Source: Spongiibacteraceae bacterium | GTDB taxonomy: Bacteria; Pseudomonadota; Gammaproteobacteria; Pseudomonadales; Dasaniaceae | Direction: 5' to 3' | Assembly (NCBI GenBank): GCA_028280715.1 | Contig: JANQLG010000023.1 | Span: 62,001-126,000 of the forward strand | DNA length: 64,000 nt | Part shown: in pieces, positions 12,686 through 22,390 of the stretch | How positions within the stretch are numbered: position 1 is the stretch's first letter | Layout of the letters: the number at the start of each line of letters is the position of its first letter | The notes under the pieces: generated by a model | What the model saw: only the letters and a program-made list of their open reading frames with translations | Database searches by the model: none | Told to the model about the DNA's origin: nothing | Position numbers and translations under genes: made by a program

Positions 12686-12708
12686 TCTTAGTTGGCGGTC
12701 AACTAAGA
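12686..12708 (+). promoter_or_regulatory. Perfect hairpin in the rpoS leader
   Basis: TCTTAGTTG at 12686-12694 pairs perfectly with CAACTAAGA at 12700-12708 around a 5-base loop. It lies about 50 bases before the rpoS start, and a further partial copy of the right arm (TCAACCAAGA) follows at 12711-12720, so alternative pairing is possible. The rpoS leader is a known site of translational control in enterobacteria; a role here is inference. Confidence 0.55.
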
Positions 12709-12759
12709 ATTCAACCAAGATTAGAGGCAAATATCTTCCAAACAAGAATAAGGTGACTT

Positions 12760-13776
12760 ATGGAAGTACATGCGGAAGAAAAAATCAAAGGTGCCGATGC
12801 CGAAATGATGGTTGGCGTTGATGCCGATGAAGTGGTTGCCCAAGACGCTAGTTTCGGGCCTGAACCCGTTGAGGCAGAAGTTAAAAAGGTCGCAGAGACG
12901 AAGAAACGAGCGACGACTAAGTCAGCCGGTGATCGATTCCAGAAAACGCTGGATGCTACGCAGCTTTATCTGAACGAAATTGGTTTCTCCCCGTTATTAA
13001 CCCCCGAAGAAGAAGTTTATTTTGCCCGCATGGCTATGCGTGGCGAAGAAGCTGGTCGCAAGCGTATGATAGAAAGTAACTTGCGTCTGGTGGTAAAAAT
13101 CGCACGACGTTATGTCAATCGCGGCCTTTCTTTGCTCGATTTGATTGAAGAGGGTAACCTCGGATTAATCCGTGCGGTTGAAAAATTTGATCCTGAGCGC
13201 GGTTTTAGATTTTCCACCTATGCGACTTGGTGGATTAGACAAACCATTGAACGCGCGATCATGAACCAAACCCGCACGATTCGATTGCCGATTCATGTAG
13301 TTAAAGAATTAAATGTTTACCTGCGTGCCGCGCGTGAATTGACACAAAAACTGGATCATGAACCTTCGGCTGAAGAAATTGCTGATCTGCTTGATAAGCC
13401 AGTTGAAGATGTTAAGCGTATGTTGGGCTTGAATGAGCGTGTAGCATCTGTCGATACACCTCTAGGTCCAGATTCTGATAAATCCCTCCTTGATACTATT
13501 CCTGATGTTCATGTCTCAGACCCCGCAGAGATGCTGCAGGACGATGATATGCGTGCCAGTATTGGCGAATGGCTGGGTGAGTTGACCGAAAAGCAGCGTG
13601 AAGTCGTAGCGCGTCGCTTTGGTCTACGTGGTTACGAGACTAGTACACTTGAAGAAGTGGGCCGTGAGATCGGTTTAACCCGTGAACGTGTTCGGCAAAT
13701 TCAGGTAGAAGCGCTGAAGCGTTTACGTGACATTCTTGAGAAGCAAGGCCTCAGCAGCGATTCAGTGTTCAGTTAA
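12760..13776 (+). CDS. rpoS: RNA polymerase sigma factor RpoS
   Basis: RpoS is the stationary-phase and general stress sigma factor. The 338-residue protein has a variable acidic N-terminus, region 1.2/2 starting [17 protein letters not shown], the core region 2 ([49 protein letters not shown]), region 3, and region 4 with the helix-turn-helix [20 protein letters not shown]. The ATG is preceded by AAGG. It follows nlpD with a 216-bp gap holding a tandem repeat and a hairpin, and ends at a strong terminator. Confidence 0.97.
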   Translation: MEVHAEEKIKGADAEMMVGVDADEVVAQDASFGPEPVEAEVKKVAETKKRATTKSAGDRFQKTLDATQLYLNEIGFSPLLTPEEEVYFARMAMRGEEAGRKRMIESNLRLVVKIARRYVNRGLSLLDLIEEGNLGLIRAVEKFDPERGFRFSTYATWWIRQTIERAIMNQTRTIRLPIHVVKELNVYLRAARELTQKLDHEPSAEEIADLLDKPVEDVKRMLGLNERVASVDTPLGPDSDKSLLDTIPDVHVSDPAEMLQDDDMRASIGEWLGELTEKQREVVARRFGLRGYETSTLEEVGREIGLTRERVRQIQVEALKRLRDILEKQGLSSDSVFS

Positions 13777-13792
13777 TTCTGAGTTTTCTTTT

Positions 13793-13824
13793 AAAAAGCC
13801 GCCATAGATTGGGCGGCTTTTTTG
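13793..13824 (+). terminator. Rho-independent terminator of rpoS
   Basis: AAAAAGCCGCC pairs with GGGCGGCTTTTTT around a short AT-rich loop, starting 17 bp after the rpoS stop. The GC-rich stem followed by a T run is a textbook intrinsic terminator. Confidence 0.92.
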
Positions 13825-13891
13825 TTTCTGTCGTATAAACAGCCATTGTGGGTAATGGTGGGTATGTGGGTAAAAGCAGCGATATTATGTT

Positions 13892-14980
13892 GTGAAACAA
13901 ATCAGTTACAATCCTGATCAATATCGAAATAATAAATTAGATGACCCTATGTTGCAGCAAGACTCCACCCTACATTTTAACGCCGTTGTTCGCGGATTGT
14001 TGAGAGCTGCCAAAACACAGGGTATTGATCCACAAAAGTGTGTTGAAGGCACAGGGTTGAGAGAAAGTGACCTGGTGAATCGTGATCGACTGATTACTAT
14101 CCGGCAAGAATATCTTATTTTTTCTAATTTTTTAAAATTATTTGGTAAAGATGACTGGGGTTTTAGATGGTACGACTACGCACGGGATAATGTGATTAAG
14201 ATGGGGCTTTATGGTTATACCTTAATGAGTGCTCCGACCTTGCGGGACATGATTAACTTCTTGTACTACGGAAACAGTTTAACCAGTAGCGGTTTTTATT
14301 ATTCCTTAAAAGAAGCTGATGGCGTAGTACAAGTGTTTATGAGACCTAAATTCGATTTTGCGGAATGCACCCGATTACGTTTTGACATTGAAGTAGCAGT
14401 GTTATTTGGTCAGTTTTCGGCGCTACTGGAACGAAGGTTTAAGCCTGTATTGGTGAGTATGATGCATGATGCTACTGCCGATAAAGCGCTTTACTACGAT
14501 TTTTTTGACTGCGATGTTATCTTCGATGCGCCGTTCAATCGCATTGATTTTGACATTGATTTGCTGGATGAGCCATTACCCAATGGTAATCAGACCGTGT
14601 TTGAAATTTGTCGTGATCGTAGCCTGGAAGAACTTCAATCACTAGCTTTCCGACAGGCGCCCACTTCCTGGAAGCTATTAACGCTAATAGAAAAAGAAAG
14701 GAAGTTCTTAATTACAAAAGGTCAAGCAGCGGCTGCGATAAACCTTAGTTCAAGGACATTAAGTAGAAAATTAGAGGCCGAAGGCAACACCTTCAAAGAT
14801 ATATTAAGCAACGCTAGGTTGAATGCGGCATTTAATTTATTGATAAACAGTGAGTTATTAATTGAAGAAATCTCCTATGAACTTGGCTTCTCATCGCAAA
14901 GTGCGTTCACACATTCTTTTAAGCGAGTGACTGGTCAGTCTCCAGTCAAATACAGAGAAACCGCTAAAGCTAGCCTATAA
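13892..14980 (+). CDS. AraC-family transcriptional regulator
   Basis: This 362-residue protein has an N-terminal arabinose-binding-type ligand domain of the kind found in OruR/ArgR-like AraC proteins and a C-terminal AraC DNA-binding domain: first helix-turn-helix GQAAAAINLSSRTLSRKLEAEG, second one IEEISYELGFSSQSAFTHSFKRVTGQSP. The frame opens at GTG 13892; an ATG at 13949 would remove 19 residues and fits the family N-terminus better. It stands alone after the rpoS terminator and just upstream of two DUF2306-like membrane genes on the same strand, so it probably controls them. Its effector is unknown. Confidence 0.88.
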   Translation: MKQISYNPDQYRNNKLDDPMLQQDSTLHFNAVVRGLLRAAKTQGIDPQKCVEGTGLRESDLVNRDRLITIRQEYLIFSNFLKLFGKDDWGFRWYDYARDNVIKMGLYGYTLMSAPTLRDMINFLYYGNSLTSSGFYYSLKEADGVVQVFMRPKFDFAECTRLRFDIEVAVLFGQFSALLERRFKPVLVSMMHDATADKALYYDFFDCDVIFDAPFNRIDFDIDLLDEPLPNGNQTVFEICRDRSLEELQSLAFRQAPTSWKLLTLIEKERKFLITKGQAAAAINLSSRTLSRKLEAEGNTFKDILSNARLNAAFNLLINSELLIEEISYELGFSSQSAFTHSFKRVTGQSPVKYRETAKASL

Positions 14981-15058
14981 GCTAGAGCTGCGAGGAATTC
15001 GCTGAACTGAGTATTGTCATGTGGTTAGATAATAAAAATGGCACGTTTAAACAAATGA

Positions 15059-15090
15059 TTGGCAGGTAAAAGCACAACTTTTTAATTGTG
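15059..15090 (+). promoter_or_regulatory. Candidate promoter and operator for the membrane-protein pair
   Basis: TTGGCA at 15059-15064 and TTTAAT at 15081-15086 are spaced 16 bp and each match the sigma-70 consensus at five of six positions. A small dyad, CACAA at 15073-15077 and TTGTG at 15086-15090, overlaps the -10 region and could be the target of the upstream AraC protein. This is a reading by eye only. Confidence 0.4.
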
Positions 15091-15152
15091 TTGCTATAAC
15101 CTCCAACAATCGATGATCAATATGTAAATAAGATTTATAAAAGGAGATTGAT

Positions 15153-15971
15153 ATGGCTGCACCCGCTGCTTCGACGATACCACCGGTATCGCATGCGACA
15201 GAATTTTGGTTATCCAAAAAATTTGCTATTAACCTATTTTTAGTATGGACTTTGCTGGTCAGCTTGCCTTTTTCGCTACATGCTGTGACTACAGGCTTGG
15301 GTTATTATTTTGGCGATTCATCTAGCCATATTTCTTTTCGTAATCAGGTTCATTCATTCACTGTTGTACTGATTGCTTCCCATATGTTTTTTCTGGGAAT
15401 GATGCATATCTTAGGCAATGTTCAATTGCTTTATGGAATGAACGGAAAAAGTAAAAGTCTAGTGCACCGTTATTCTGGCATGGCATTTTTCTTTTGTACT
15501 ATAGCCGGCACACTATCAGGTTCGATCTATGTAACCGTTAATGGTATGTCAGATGGTGGTGCTGGTATGCATGCAGAAGGTATCAATACCAATAGCAATG
15601 CTATCTACACTGTTATCTTTCTTTACTGTGCTTACAAAGGCATCGAGTCATTAGTTAACAAGAATTATAAAGAACATAAAGAATGGGCTATACGCCTGTT
15701 TTTCATGGGTATTAGCTCTTGGTTTTTCAGAGTCATACATGCCAACTGGTATTTGGCGATGGGTGACCTCGGAGCGGGTACAGCCTGGAAACATGCTCTG
15801 GTTTCCTATGGATTCTATTTGATCCCTCTGTTGGGCATTGAGATTGTGTTCCGTATGCAGCGTGCAGGCCTGACTAAGAAGATGCCTAAGTGGACACCAT
15901 TAGCCATGTCACTAGTAGCAGTCACTTTTATGACAACCGGCGCTGCTAACGATTTTATCGCTTTATTCTAA
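15153..15971 (+). CDS. DUF2306-like polytopic membrane protein
   Basis: The 272-residue protein has about seven hydrophobic segments and the layout of DUF2306-type membrane proteins: a conserved H-R-x-x-G at a membrane edge (VHRYSGMAFFF), an AGTLSGS segment and a later KEHKEWAIRLFF motif that could place histidines in the membrane, as in haem-binding cytochrome b-like bundles. Its biochemical role is unknown. AGGAG sits 8 bp before the ATG. It is followed 72 bp later by a second protein of the same type (16044), suggesting duplication or a heterodimer, and it follows an AraC regulator. Confidence 0.65.
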   Translation: MAAPAASTIPPVSHATEFWLSKKFAINLFLVWTLLVSLPFSLHAVTTGLGYYFGDSSSHISFRNQVHSFTVVLIASHMFFLGMMHILGNVQLLYGMNGKSKSLVHRYSGMAFFFCTIAGTLSGSIYVTVNGMSDGGAGMHAEGINTNSNAIYTVIFLYCAYKGIESLVNKNYKEHKEWAIRLFFMGISSWFFRVIHANWYLAMGDLGAGTAWKHALVSYGFYLIPLLGIEIVFRMQRAGLTKKMPKWTPLAMSLVAVTFMTTGAANDFIALF

Positions 15972-16043
15972 TAATTATTAAATAACTAAACACTCAATCG
16001 ATGATGTCATTGATTGAGTGTGTGGTAGACCTATAGGTGAAAA

Positions 16044-16781
16044 ATGAATACTGCTGCCTCCAATTCAGTACAACCCGATCACGGGTTGAGTGTTACCAAT
16101 AATATGACTAAAACAAATAGCTTTTTATTAGTGGTATGGCTTATTGCCATTCCCTTTTGTATCGGCTGGCTCCTTCAAGGCTATGCATTTTTAATGTTGG
16201 GTGAGGGGGACGCCCCTGTATTTCTCGGTATGGGGTCTGCCGAATGGATGCCCGCTGCAGGTGCCGTGGGTGGTAATAACTCAGCCCTACATATGATTTT
16301 TGCTTCGTTGTTATGTTTGATATTGCCTTGGCAACTTTATATGGCTTTGAACGATAAGACTGGCCCTTGGCGAGGTACTCTTACAGATGTTTCGGTTATC
16401 TTTGCTTGGGTAATGGGTGTTGTAGGAACTACATACCTTGGTGGACATGCAGTATTAAACTATGAAGATGCAGCAGTTATACGTTTTCATGTGTTGTATC
16501 AAAGCATGGGTTTCTATGAAGTATTGTTGGTTTGGACTGCTTACAAAATGGGGCAGGCAAGAATGAAAGAACAAGTACTGCCTTTTAAGCGCTGGTCAGT
16601 GCGTTTCTTTGCATTTGGTACGGCGATGTTGACTGCCACAATATTCCAAGGCCTGTGGAGCTTGGGCGGCGGTTTTGGCGTCAGTGAAAACACGCAGCTG
16701 GTGATTAATGGTTGGGGGTGTTATGCCATACCCTTTGTTATCGCAGAGGTAATAGCTCGTCGTCATTATTATCCAAAGTAA
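16044..16781 (+). CDS. Second DUF2306-like polytopic membrane protein
   Basis: The 245-residue protein begins with a polar 25-residue N-terminus and has about six or seven membrane spans. Shared features with its neighbour at 15153 include a membrane-edge histidine in a FH-V-L-Y-Q-S-M-G-F-Y segment, and a KRWSVRFFAFGTA motif equivalent to the neighbour's KEWAIRLFFMGIS. I take the two as diverged paralogues acting together, possibly as a membrane redox or transport unit, but no function can be stated. It is followed 54 bp later by a small lipoprotein gene. Confidence 0.6.
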   Translation: MNTAASNSVQPDHGLSVTNNMTKTNSFLLVVWLIAIPFCIGWLLQGYAFLMLGEGDAPVFLGMGSAEWMPAAGAVGGNNSALHMIFASLLCLILPWQLYMALNDKTGPWRGTLTDVSVIFAWVMGVVGTTYLGGHAVLNYEDAAVIRFHVLYQSMGFYEVLLVWTAYKMGQARMKEQVLPFKRWSVRFFAFGTAMLTATIFQGLWSLGGGFGVSENTQLVINGWGCYAIPFVIAEVIARRHYYPK

Positions 16782-16835
16782 CTAACTGCTTAAAGGTTGG
16801 TTGTTTCTTAACAATAACTCAATGAATACAACAAA

Positions 16836-17354
16836 ATGAAAACATATCTTTCGTTATTATTATCGCTGTGCTTATTAATTTTATCGGGCTGCCAAGGGCA
16901 GTATCACGATGTAGATTATCTGTTAGAAACTAAAATCGGAGGCAAATATAATCCTGCTGAAGGTGGCTTGCCTTTATTGGAAGCTCATGGCTCCCCAGTT
17001 TATCAAACCACTATTGATTATCAGGGCGTTGAGTTAAAACGGTGGGTCAGGCAGTTTGATTTAAAGGTCTCGTTGTTATCAGGTAACGTTTATGAATTGA
17101 ACGCAACTATTAATCGTTGGCCGAGAACTATAGAGTGTCTTGAAGCGCGTGATAGCATGCTTGCTCTTCTCGCGGAATTCTATCAGCAGGACCCTGATTT
17201 TAATGGCGATGTCCAATTCATATCCCGCGACGGTAATCGGCATTTTATCTCGCATTGTGAGAAGGATGATCAGGGAAAGGAAAAAGTAACCATCCGATTG
17301 GTTGCTTTGGATGAGCTGCAACAAATCGAAGAATATCAATTAGCGAGTAACTAG
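16836..17354 (+). CDS. Putative lipoprotein, unknown function
   Basis: The 172-residue product starts with a clear lipoprotein signal (KTYLSLLLSLCLLILSGC, cysteine at residue 19). The mature part has a mixed alpha/beta look, with two cysteines (IECLEAR and SHCEKDD) that may form a disulfide. No family recognised. It follows the two DUF2306-like genes on the same strand within 54 bp and is probably co-expressed with them, on the periplasmic side of the membrane. Confidence 0.65.
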   Translation: MKTYLSLLLSLCLLILSGCQGQYHDVDYLLETKIGGKYNPAEGGLPLLEAHGSPVYQTTIDYQGVELKRWVRQFDLKVSLLSGNVYELNATINRWPRTIECLEARDSMLALLAEFYQQDPDFNGDVQFISRDGNRHFISHCEKDDQGKEKVTIRLVALDELQQIEEYQLASN

Positions 17355-17500
17355 GTCTTTCTAGGTCGTTAATACCTACCAAAAGTATGGCGTATGAATT
17401 ATGTAAAACCTTGGAGTTGTTGACAGCGTCTGTTTGAGTGATATTTTACTCCTGCAATAACAACAGTTTTATCTTAAAGGTTGATAATAAGGAATACGCC

Positions 17501-17962
17501 ATGTACCCCTACGAATTAGAACGAGTATGTTCTTACTGTGCTGAACTTAATCCTGAGTTCGAAGTTATTGGTCCAACACACGAAGGTTTAAGAGTTAACG
17601 TATATGTTACTGGTGGCCAGGTAAGCGGTGAAAAAATCAATGGTAAATTTCGTCCAGTAGGTGCAGATTGGCTATTGGTAGGTACCGATGGTGTTGCTCG
17701 ATTAGATGTTAGGGCAACAATAGAAACCAATGATGGCGCACTGATTTATCTTTCATACAATGCAATTGCCGATTTAGGAGAAGATGGATATCAGCGTTTT
17801 CTCGAAGGCAAGCCTCCCACAAAATTTGCTATTCATGGTGCACCTAACATGACCTGTGGCCATCCTGATTACCAGTGGTTAAGCAGAGTACAACTGATTA
17901 ATATCGGTGAGGCGGATTTAACAAAACCTTCTGCTAGCTATGATATTTATGCCATACGCTAA
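17501..17962 (+). CDS. DUF3237 domain protein
   Basis: The 153-residue product matches the layout of DUF3237 proteins, small beta-barrel proteins of unknown function often encoded near aromatic or hydrocarbon catabolism genes. Characteristic pieces are the GGQVSGEKINGKFRPVGADW segment, RLDVRATIETNDGALIYL, and a C-terminal YQWLSRVQLINIGE. The frame is open from 17438 but ATG 17501, preceded by TAAGGA, is the natural start. It ends at the bidirectional terminator shared with fdxA. Confidence 0.72.
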   Translation: MYPYELERVCSYCAELNPEFEVIGPTHEGLRVNVYVTGGQVSGEKINGKFRPVGADWLLVGTDGVARLDVRATIETNDGALIYLSYNAIADLGEDGYQRFLEGKPPTKFAIHGAPNMTCGHPDYQWLSRVQLINIGEADLTKPSASYDIYAIR

Positions 17963-17984
17963 TTGAACAAAATTTTCACGAAAT

Positions 17985-18016
17985 AAAAAAGGGCGACTAA
18001 TTAGTCGCCCTTTTTT
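17985..18016. terminator. Bidirectional terminator between the DUF3237 gene and fdxA
   Basis: GGGCGACTAATTAGTCGCCC at 17991-18010 is a perfect 20-bp palindrome flanked by an A run on the left and a T run on the right. It therefore works as a hairpin plus U tract in both directions and separates the convergent genes at 17501 and 18354. Confidence 0.93.
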
Positions 18017-18030
18017 ATATTGAAAAATGT

Positions 18031-18354
18031 TTATCGCTCCAAGTACTGTAGCTTATCAGGTTTACCTTGCCACTCTTCGGCATCAGCAGGTGCATCTTTC
18101 ATTTCAGTGATATTTGGCCATACTTCGGCAAGCTCTGCGTTGAGTTCAAGAAAGACTTGCTGGTCCTCAGGTAATTCATCTTCTGAGTAGATGGCGTCTA
18201 CAGGGCATTCAGGTTCGCACAGCGCGCAGTCGATACACTCATCTGGATGAATAACCAGAAAGTTCGGCCCTTCGTAAAAACAGTCCACAGGGCATACTTC
18301 CACACAGTCGGTGTGTTTACACTTGATGCATTGTTCGCCTACAACAAACGTCAT
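18031..18354 (-). CDS. fdxA: Seven-iron ferredoxin FdxA
   Basis: FdxA is a small cytosolic electron carrier with one [3Fe-4S] and one [4Fe-4S] cluster. The 107-residue protein has cysteines at positions 9, 12, 17, 21, 25 and 40, 43, 46, 50, the exact spacing of Azotobacter ferredoxin I, and the usual acidic C-terminal extension. The frame continues upstream to 18486 inside mutS, but the family start MTFVVGEQC at 18354, with GAGG upstream, is clear. It follows mutS by 56 bp on the same strand, the mutS-fdxA order of Pseudomonas and relatives. Confidence 0.95.
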   Translation of the reverse strand: MTFVVGEQCIKCKHTDCVEVCPVDCFYEGPNFLVIHPDECIDCALCEPECPVDAIYSEDELPEDQQVFLELNAELAEVWPNITEMKDAPADAEEWQGKPDKLQYLER

Positions 18355-18410
18355 ATCTTGATTGCCTCTCTTGGGTGATCTTTTAGCGGCGCGTAGTCTA
18401 CCATCATCAA

Positions 18411-20990
18411 CTAATCTTTGCTTAATTTTTTCAGGGTATATAGATATTCCAGCGCCTGTTTGGGGCTCAGCTCGTCTGGGTCGCACTGCGACAATTCTGT
18501 TAATACCGGATGTGATGTACGAGCAAATAGATCGGATTGTTGCGGTTCTGGTGTTGCAATCACATTAGCCGTGATGTGCTGAGATACAGTATTGTTGTCC
18601 TCAAGGCTGGCGAGTTTCGCCTTTGCTGCATTGACGACCCGATCAGGAATACCGGCCAGTTTGGCCACTTGTAAACCGTAGCTTTTGTTGGCTGGCCCTT
18701 CTTGAATACTGTGCAGGAATACAATGTGGTCATTGTGTTCGGTGGCATCCAGATGGATATTGCAGGCTTGAGGATAATCTTCCGGCAAGCTGGTCAGTTC
18801 AAAGTAGTGGGTAGCAAACAAGGTATAGGCCTTGATTTCACTGGCCAGGGTGACGGCACTTGCCCAGGCCAGTGCCAGGCCATCAAAGGTGCTAGTGCCG
18901 CGGCCAATTTCGTCCATGAGTACCAGACTGTTTTCCGTAGCGTTATGCAGAATATTGGCGGTTTCCGTCATTTCCACCATAAAGGTTGAGCGTCCACCGG
19001 CCAGATCGTCAGACGAGCCAATGCGAGTAAAAATTTGGTCGACGAGGCTCATTTCAGCCGCCTGTGCGGGCACGTAACTACCGATATGAGCTAACAGCAC
19101 AATTACTGCTGTCTGTCGCATATAGGTCGATTTACCGCCCATATTTGGGCCAGTAACAATCAGCATGCGACGTTGACCATCAAACAGCACATCATTGGGT
19201 ATGAAGGGTTCATCCAGGACTTGTTCGACCACCAAATGGCGGCCCTGCTGAATATTGATAGCCGGTTCGTCAGTAAATGCCGGACGGCTAAGATTCAAAA
19301 CGTCTGCACGTTCAGCCAGGTTGCCGATCACATCCAGCTCAGACAAGGCACTGGCCGTTGCCTGCAGTTCGGCCAAGTGTCTATTTAATTGTTCAATAAT
19401 CTCGTCGTACAGCGCCTTCTCGCGGCTCAGAGCGCGGCTATTAGCGCTGAGGGCCTTATCTTCAAACTCTTTAAGCTCTGGGGTGATAAAACGCTCGGCG
19501 TTTTTCAGCGTTTGCCTACGGATATATTCGGTGGGGGCTTGATCCGATTGTGCACGGCTGATTTCGATGTAGTACCCGTGCACGCGGTTGTAGCCCACCT
19601 TTAAGGTGCTGATGCCAGTCCTTTCTTTTTCCCGGGTTTCCAGATCCACCAGAAATTGCCCGGCATTACTGCTGATATTGCGAAGCTCATCCAGCTCACT
19701 GTCATAGCCCTCAGCAATCACTCCACCATCGCGAATCACCACTGGTGGGTTTTCGATAATGGCGCGATCAAGCAAATCGGTAATCTCAGGGTATTCACCC
19801 GCCGTGTTGGCTAGCTTCGCAATTAGCGGGCTGGAAAAGCCGTGACAAAAGGATTGCAGTTCAGGTAGTACGTGCAGTGATAAGCAAAGGCGGGATAGAT
19901 CTCTCGGTCGGGCAGAGCGTAAAGCGACACGAGCCAGAATCCGCTCCATATCGCCAACCGGTTTTAAGATCTCGCGCAGGCTTTCAAAGCGATAGTCTCT
20001 AAGCAATTCTGTAATGGCTTGCTGGCGCTGTTCCAGTACTTGCCGATTACTGAGTGGGCGGTTTAACCAGCGCCTTAGCAGACGGCCTCCCATCGCTGTT
20101 TTGGTTTTATCCATCACCGATAGCAGGGTATTGTCTTCACCGCCATTGAGATTGGTATCAATCTCCAAGTTACGGCGGGTGGCGGCATCCAACAGTACAC
20201 TGTCCTCGCGGCGTTCATGGATCAGGCTGCGAATATGGGGCAGGGCGGTGCGCTGAGTTTCACGGGCATACTGCAATAGGCAACCAGCAGCAGCGATGGC
20301 CAGTTCCAAGTGTGCACAGCCAAAGCCCATTAAGTCCTTGGTATTAAATTGTTGATTGAGTAATCGTTCAGCCGTTTCCTGTTCAAATTCCCAGGGCGGA
20401 CGGCGTCTGATGCCTGTGCGCTTTAGAATGGCATCTTGTTCGATGCTGTCGTGAATCAATACCTCGGCAGGGTCCAGCCGTTGTAATTCACTAATCACTG
20501 CTTCGACACCATTAACTTCAAATACCTGAAAACGGCCACTGCCGATATCCAGACTGGCTAAACCGTAGTTTTCCTCAACAACATTGATGGCCAGCAGTAA
20601 ATTATCGCGTCGATCTTCCAATAGGGCTTCGTCGCTGAGTGTACCGGGCGTGACGATACGAACGACCTTGCGTTCCACCGGACCTTTGCTAGTGGCTGGG
20701 TCGCCGATTTGTTCACAGATGGCCACCGATTCACCACAGCGCACTAGCTTGGCGAGATAACCATCTGCCGCGTGAAAGGGCACACCGGCCATGGGAATCG
20801 GTTCGCCCGCCGATTTGCCTCGAGCGGTTAGAGTAATGTCCATTAGTTCTGCCGCACGCTTGGCATCGTCAAAAAACAACTCATAAAAATCGCCCATTCG
20901 ATAAAACACCAGTTCATTGGGATGCTCTGCCTTGATTTTCAAATATTGGCGCATCATAGGAGTGTGTTGATCGAGGATACTGTCTGACAT
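18411..20990 (-). CDS. mutS: DNA mismatch repair protein MutS
   Basis: MutS recognises mismatches and starts methyl-directed repair with MutL. The 859-residue protein has the mismatch-reading F-x-E motif in [12 protein letters not shown] (about residue 30), connector, lever and clamp domains, and the C-terminal ABC-type ATPase with Walker [11 protein letters not shown], the Walker B region [16 protein letters not shown] and the following ATHYFELT histidine. ATG 20990 matches the family start; a TTG at 21014 would add eight residues. It is transcribed away from recA and is followed by fdxA. Confidence 0.97.
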   Translation of the reverse strand: MSDSILDQHTPMMRQYLKIKAEHPNELVFYRMGDFYELFFDDAKRAAELMDITLTARGKSAGEPIPMAGVPFHAADGYLAKLVRCGESVAICEQIGDPATSKGPVERKVVRIVTPGTLSDEALLEDRRDNLLLAINVVEENYGLASLDIGSGRFQVFEVNGVEAVISELQRLDPAEVLIHDSIEQDAILKRTGIRRRPPWEFEQETAERLLNQQFNTKDLMGFGCAHLELAIAAAGCLLQYARETQRTALPHIRSLIHERREDSVLLDAATRRNLEIDTNLNGGEDNTLLSVMDKTKTAMGGRLLRRWLNRPLSNRQVLEQRQQAITELLRDYRFESLREILKPVGDMERILARVALRSARPRDLSRLCLSLHVLPELQSFCHGFSSPLIAKLANTAGEYPEITDLLDRAIIENPPVVIRDGGVIAEGYDSELDELRNISSNAGQFLVDLETREKERTGISTLKVGYNRVHGYYIEISRAQSDQAPTEYIRRQTLKNAERFITPELKEFEDKALSANSRALSREKALYDEIIEQLNRHLAELQATASALSELDVIGNLAERADVLNLSRPAFTDEPAINIQQGRHLVVEQVLDEPFIPNDVLFDGQRRMLIVTGPNMGGKSTYMRQTAVIVLLAHIGSYVPAQAAEMSLVDQIFTRIGSSDDLAGGRSTFMVEMTETANILHNATENSLVLMDEIGRGTSTFDGLALAWASAVTLASEIKAYTLFATHYFELTSLPEDYPQACNIHLDATEHNDHIVFLHSIQEGPANKSYGLQVAKLAGIPDRVVNAAKAKLASLEDNNTVSQHITANVIATPEPQQSDLFARTSHPVLTELSQCDPDELSPKQALEYLYTLKKLSKD

Positions 20991-21111
20991 AGTTAAACTG
21001 ATGGTCTTGCTCAAAAAGTGTTCGGAAATAAATCGGCGTTTTTATAATTAGGGGGAGAATTCTACGCTATCCCTTCAGGGAAACAAATTGTACTTGCAGA
21101 AGAAAAAAAGT

Positions 21112-21140
21112 TTGCCTAGGATACTGTTTATGTGTACAGT
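21112..21140 (+). promoter_or_regulatory. Candidate recA promoter
   Basis: TTGCCT at 21112-21117 and TACAGT at 21135-21140 are spaced 17 bp, and the LexA box lies between and over the -10 element, the classic arrangement for SOS-repressed promoters. Each hexamer matches the consensus at only four positions. Confidence 0.5.
21124..21139. promoter_or_regulatory. LexA (SOS) box upstream of recA
   Basis: CTGT at 21124-21127, eight bases, then ACAG at 21136-21139 gives the gammaproteobacterial LexA consensus CTGT-N8-ACAG exactly, about 180 bp before the recA start. It predicts that recA, and probably recX, are induced by DNA damage. Confidence 0.85.
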
Positions 21141-21320
21141 GTTTCGCAATCGGGCCGCACATGGGATAAACCCGGAAATCTCATATTAAGAATTCCGGGA
21201 ATTAGGTTGAAGGTTGATTTGAATAGGTACCCGCCGCGGGTGAAAGAGTTACCATACTTTTCACATCGTGCCTAACCAGACTTCTTTTTTACATTGCATC
21301 TAATAACTGAGAGAAAAATT

Positions 21321-22358
21321 ATGGATACGAATAAAGAAAAAGCCCTGCAGGCAGCCCTGTCTCAAATTGAGCGTCAATTTGGTAAAGGCTCCATCATGAA
21401 AATGGGAGAGTCTTCCCGCGAAGCGATTCCTTCCATTTCCACCGGTTCTCTAGGATTGGATATTGCCCTGGGTATTGGCGGTTTACCCAAGGGGCGGATT
21501 GTAGAAATCTATGGGCCAGAATCCTCCGGTAAAACCACATTAACATTGAGCGTGATTGCAGAAGCGCAAAAGCAGGGCGCTACCTGTGCCTTTGTCGATG
21601 CCGAGCATGCCCTTGATCCACAGTATGCCGAAAAGCTTGGTGTCGATATGGATGAAATGCTGGTATCTCAGCCTGATACTGGTGAACAGGCGCTGGAAAT
21701 TACCGATATGTTGGTACGCTCGGGCTCTGTGGATGTTATTGTCGTCGACTCTGTTGCCGCGTTAACACCTAAGGCAGAAATTGAAGGTGATATCGGTGAT
21801 AGTCACGTTGGTTTGGCGGCACGTATGATGTCGCAGGCGATGCGCAAGATGACCGGTAATATCAAAAACGCCAACTGCCTGGTGATCTTTATCAACCAGA
21901 TTCGTATGAAAATTGGTGTCATGTTTGGCAACCCTGAAACTACCACCGGCGGTAATGCATTAAAGTTCTATTCTTCTGTTCGCCTGGATATTCGCCGTAC
22001 CGGTGCGGTTAAAGACGGTGATGAAGTAGTGGGTAACGAAACCCGCGTTAAAGTGGTGAAAAACAAGGTATCACCACCTTTCAAACAGGCCGAATTTCAA
22101 ATTATGTACGGCAAGGGTATTTACCGAATGGGTGAAGTTATCGACCTGGGTGTTAAACAGGGTTTGATTGATAAGTCAGGTGCCTGGTATGCCTACAACG
22201 GTGACAAGATTGGGCAGGGTAAAGCTAATGCTGCGAAGTTCCTTGCTGATAACCCGGATATTGCCGAGACTATCGAAAGTAAAATTCGTCAGGAATTATT
22301 AGGAGTTAAAGGCGCGCCTGATTTACAAGTGGTTGAGGACGCTGAAGCGGCTGAATAA
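21321..22358 (+). CDS. recA: Recombinase RecA
   Basis: RecA forms filaments on single-stranded DNA, drives strand exchange and triggers LexA self-cleavage. The 345-residue protein has the Walker A motif GPESSGKTT (about residue 67), the Walker B region [10 protein letters not shown], loop L1 with [19 protein letters not shown] and loop L2 with [15 protein letters not shown], plus an acidic C-terminus. The frame extends to 21294, but ATG 21321 matches the family and follows GAGAGA. A LexA box upstream and recX downstream complete the usual unit. Confidence 0.98.
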   Translation: MDTNKEKALQAALSQIERQFGKGSIMKMGESSREAIPSISTGSLGLDIALGIGGLPKGRIVEIYGPESSGKTTLTLSVIAEAQKQGATCAFVDAEHALDPQYAEKLGVDMDEMLVSQPDTGEQALEITDMLVRSGSVDVIVVDSVAALTPKAEIEGDIGDSHVGLAARMMSQAMRKMTGNIKNANCLVIFINQIRMKIGVMFGNPETTTGGNALKFYSSVRLDIRRTGAVKDGDEVVGNETRVKVVKNKVSPPFKQAEFQIMYGKGIYRMGEVIDLGVKQGLIDKSGAWYAYNGDKIGQGKANAAKFLADNPDIAETIESKIRQELLGVKGAPDLQVVEDAEAAE

Positions 22359-22390
22359 TTCTTTTCTCGCTTCCGTATCTATAATCAAAT

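Larger units (their letters stand above)
20991..21320. other. Divergent intergenic region mutS/recA
   Basis: These 330 bp separate mutS (minus) from recA (plus). They hold the recA promoter with a LexA box (21112-21140). In Pseudomonas a cinA gene usually stands here; no coding sequence for it is visible. The remaining roughly 130 bp on the mutS side and 180 bp of recA leader show nothing else I can support. Confidence 0.6.

Noticed and set aside
12624-12821. A 65-codon open frame before and into rpoS
   Set aside because: It overlaps the rpoS start in another frame, has no family resemblance and covers the structured rpoS leader.
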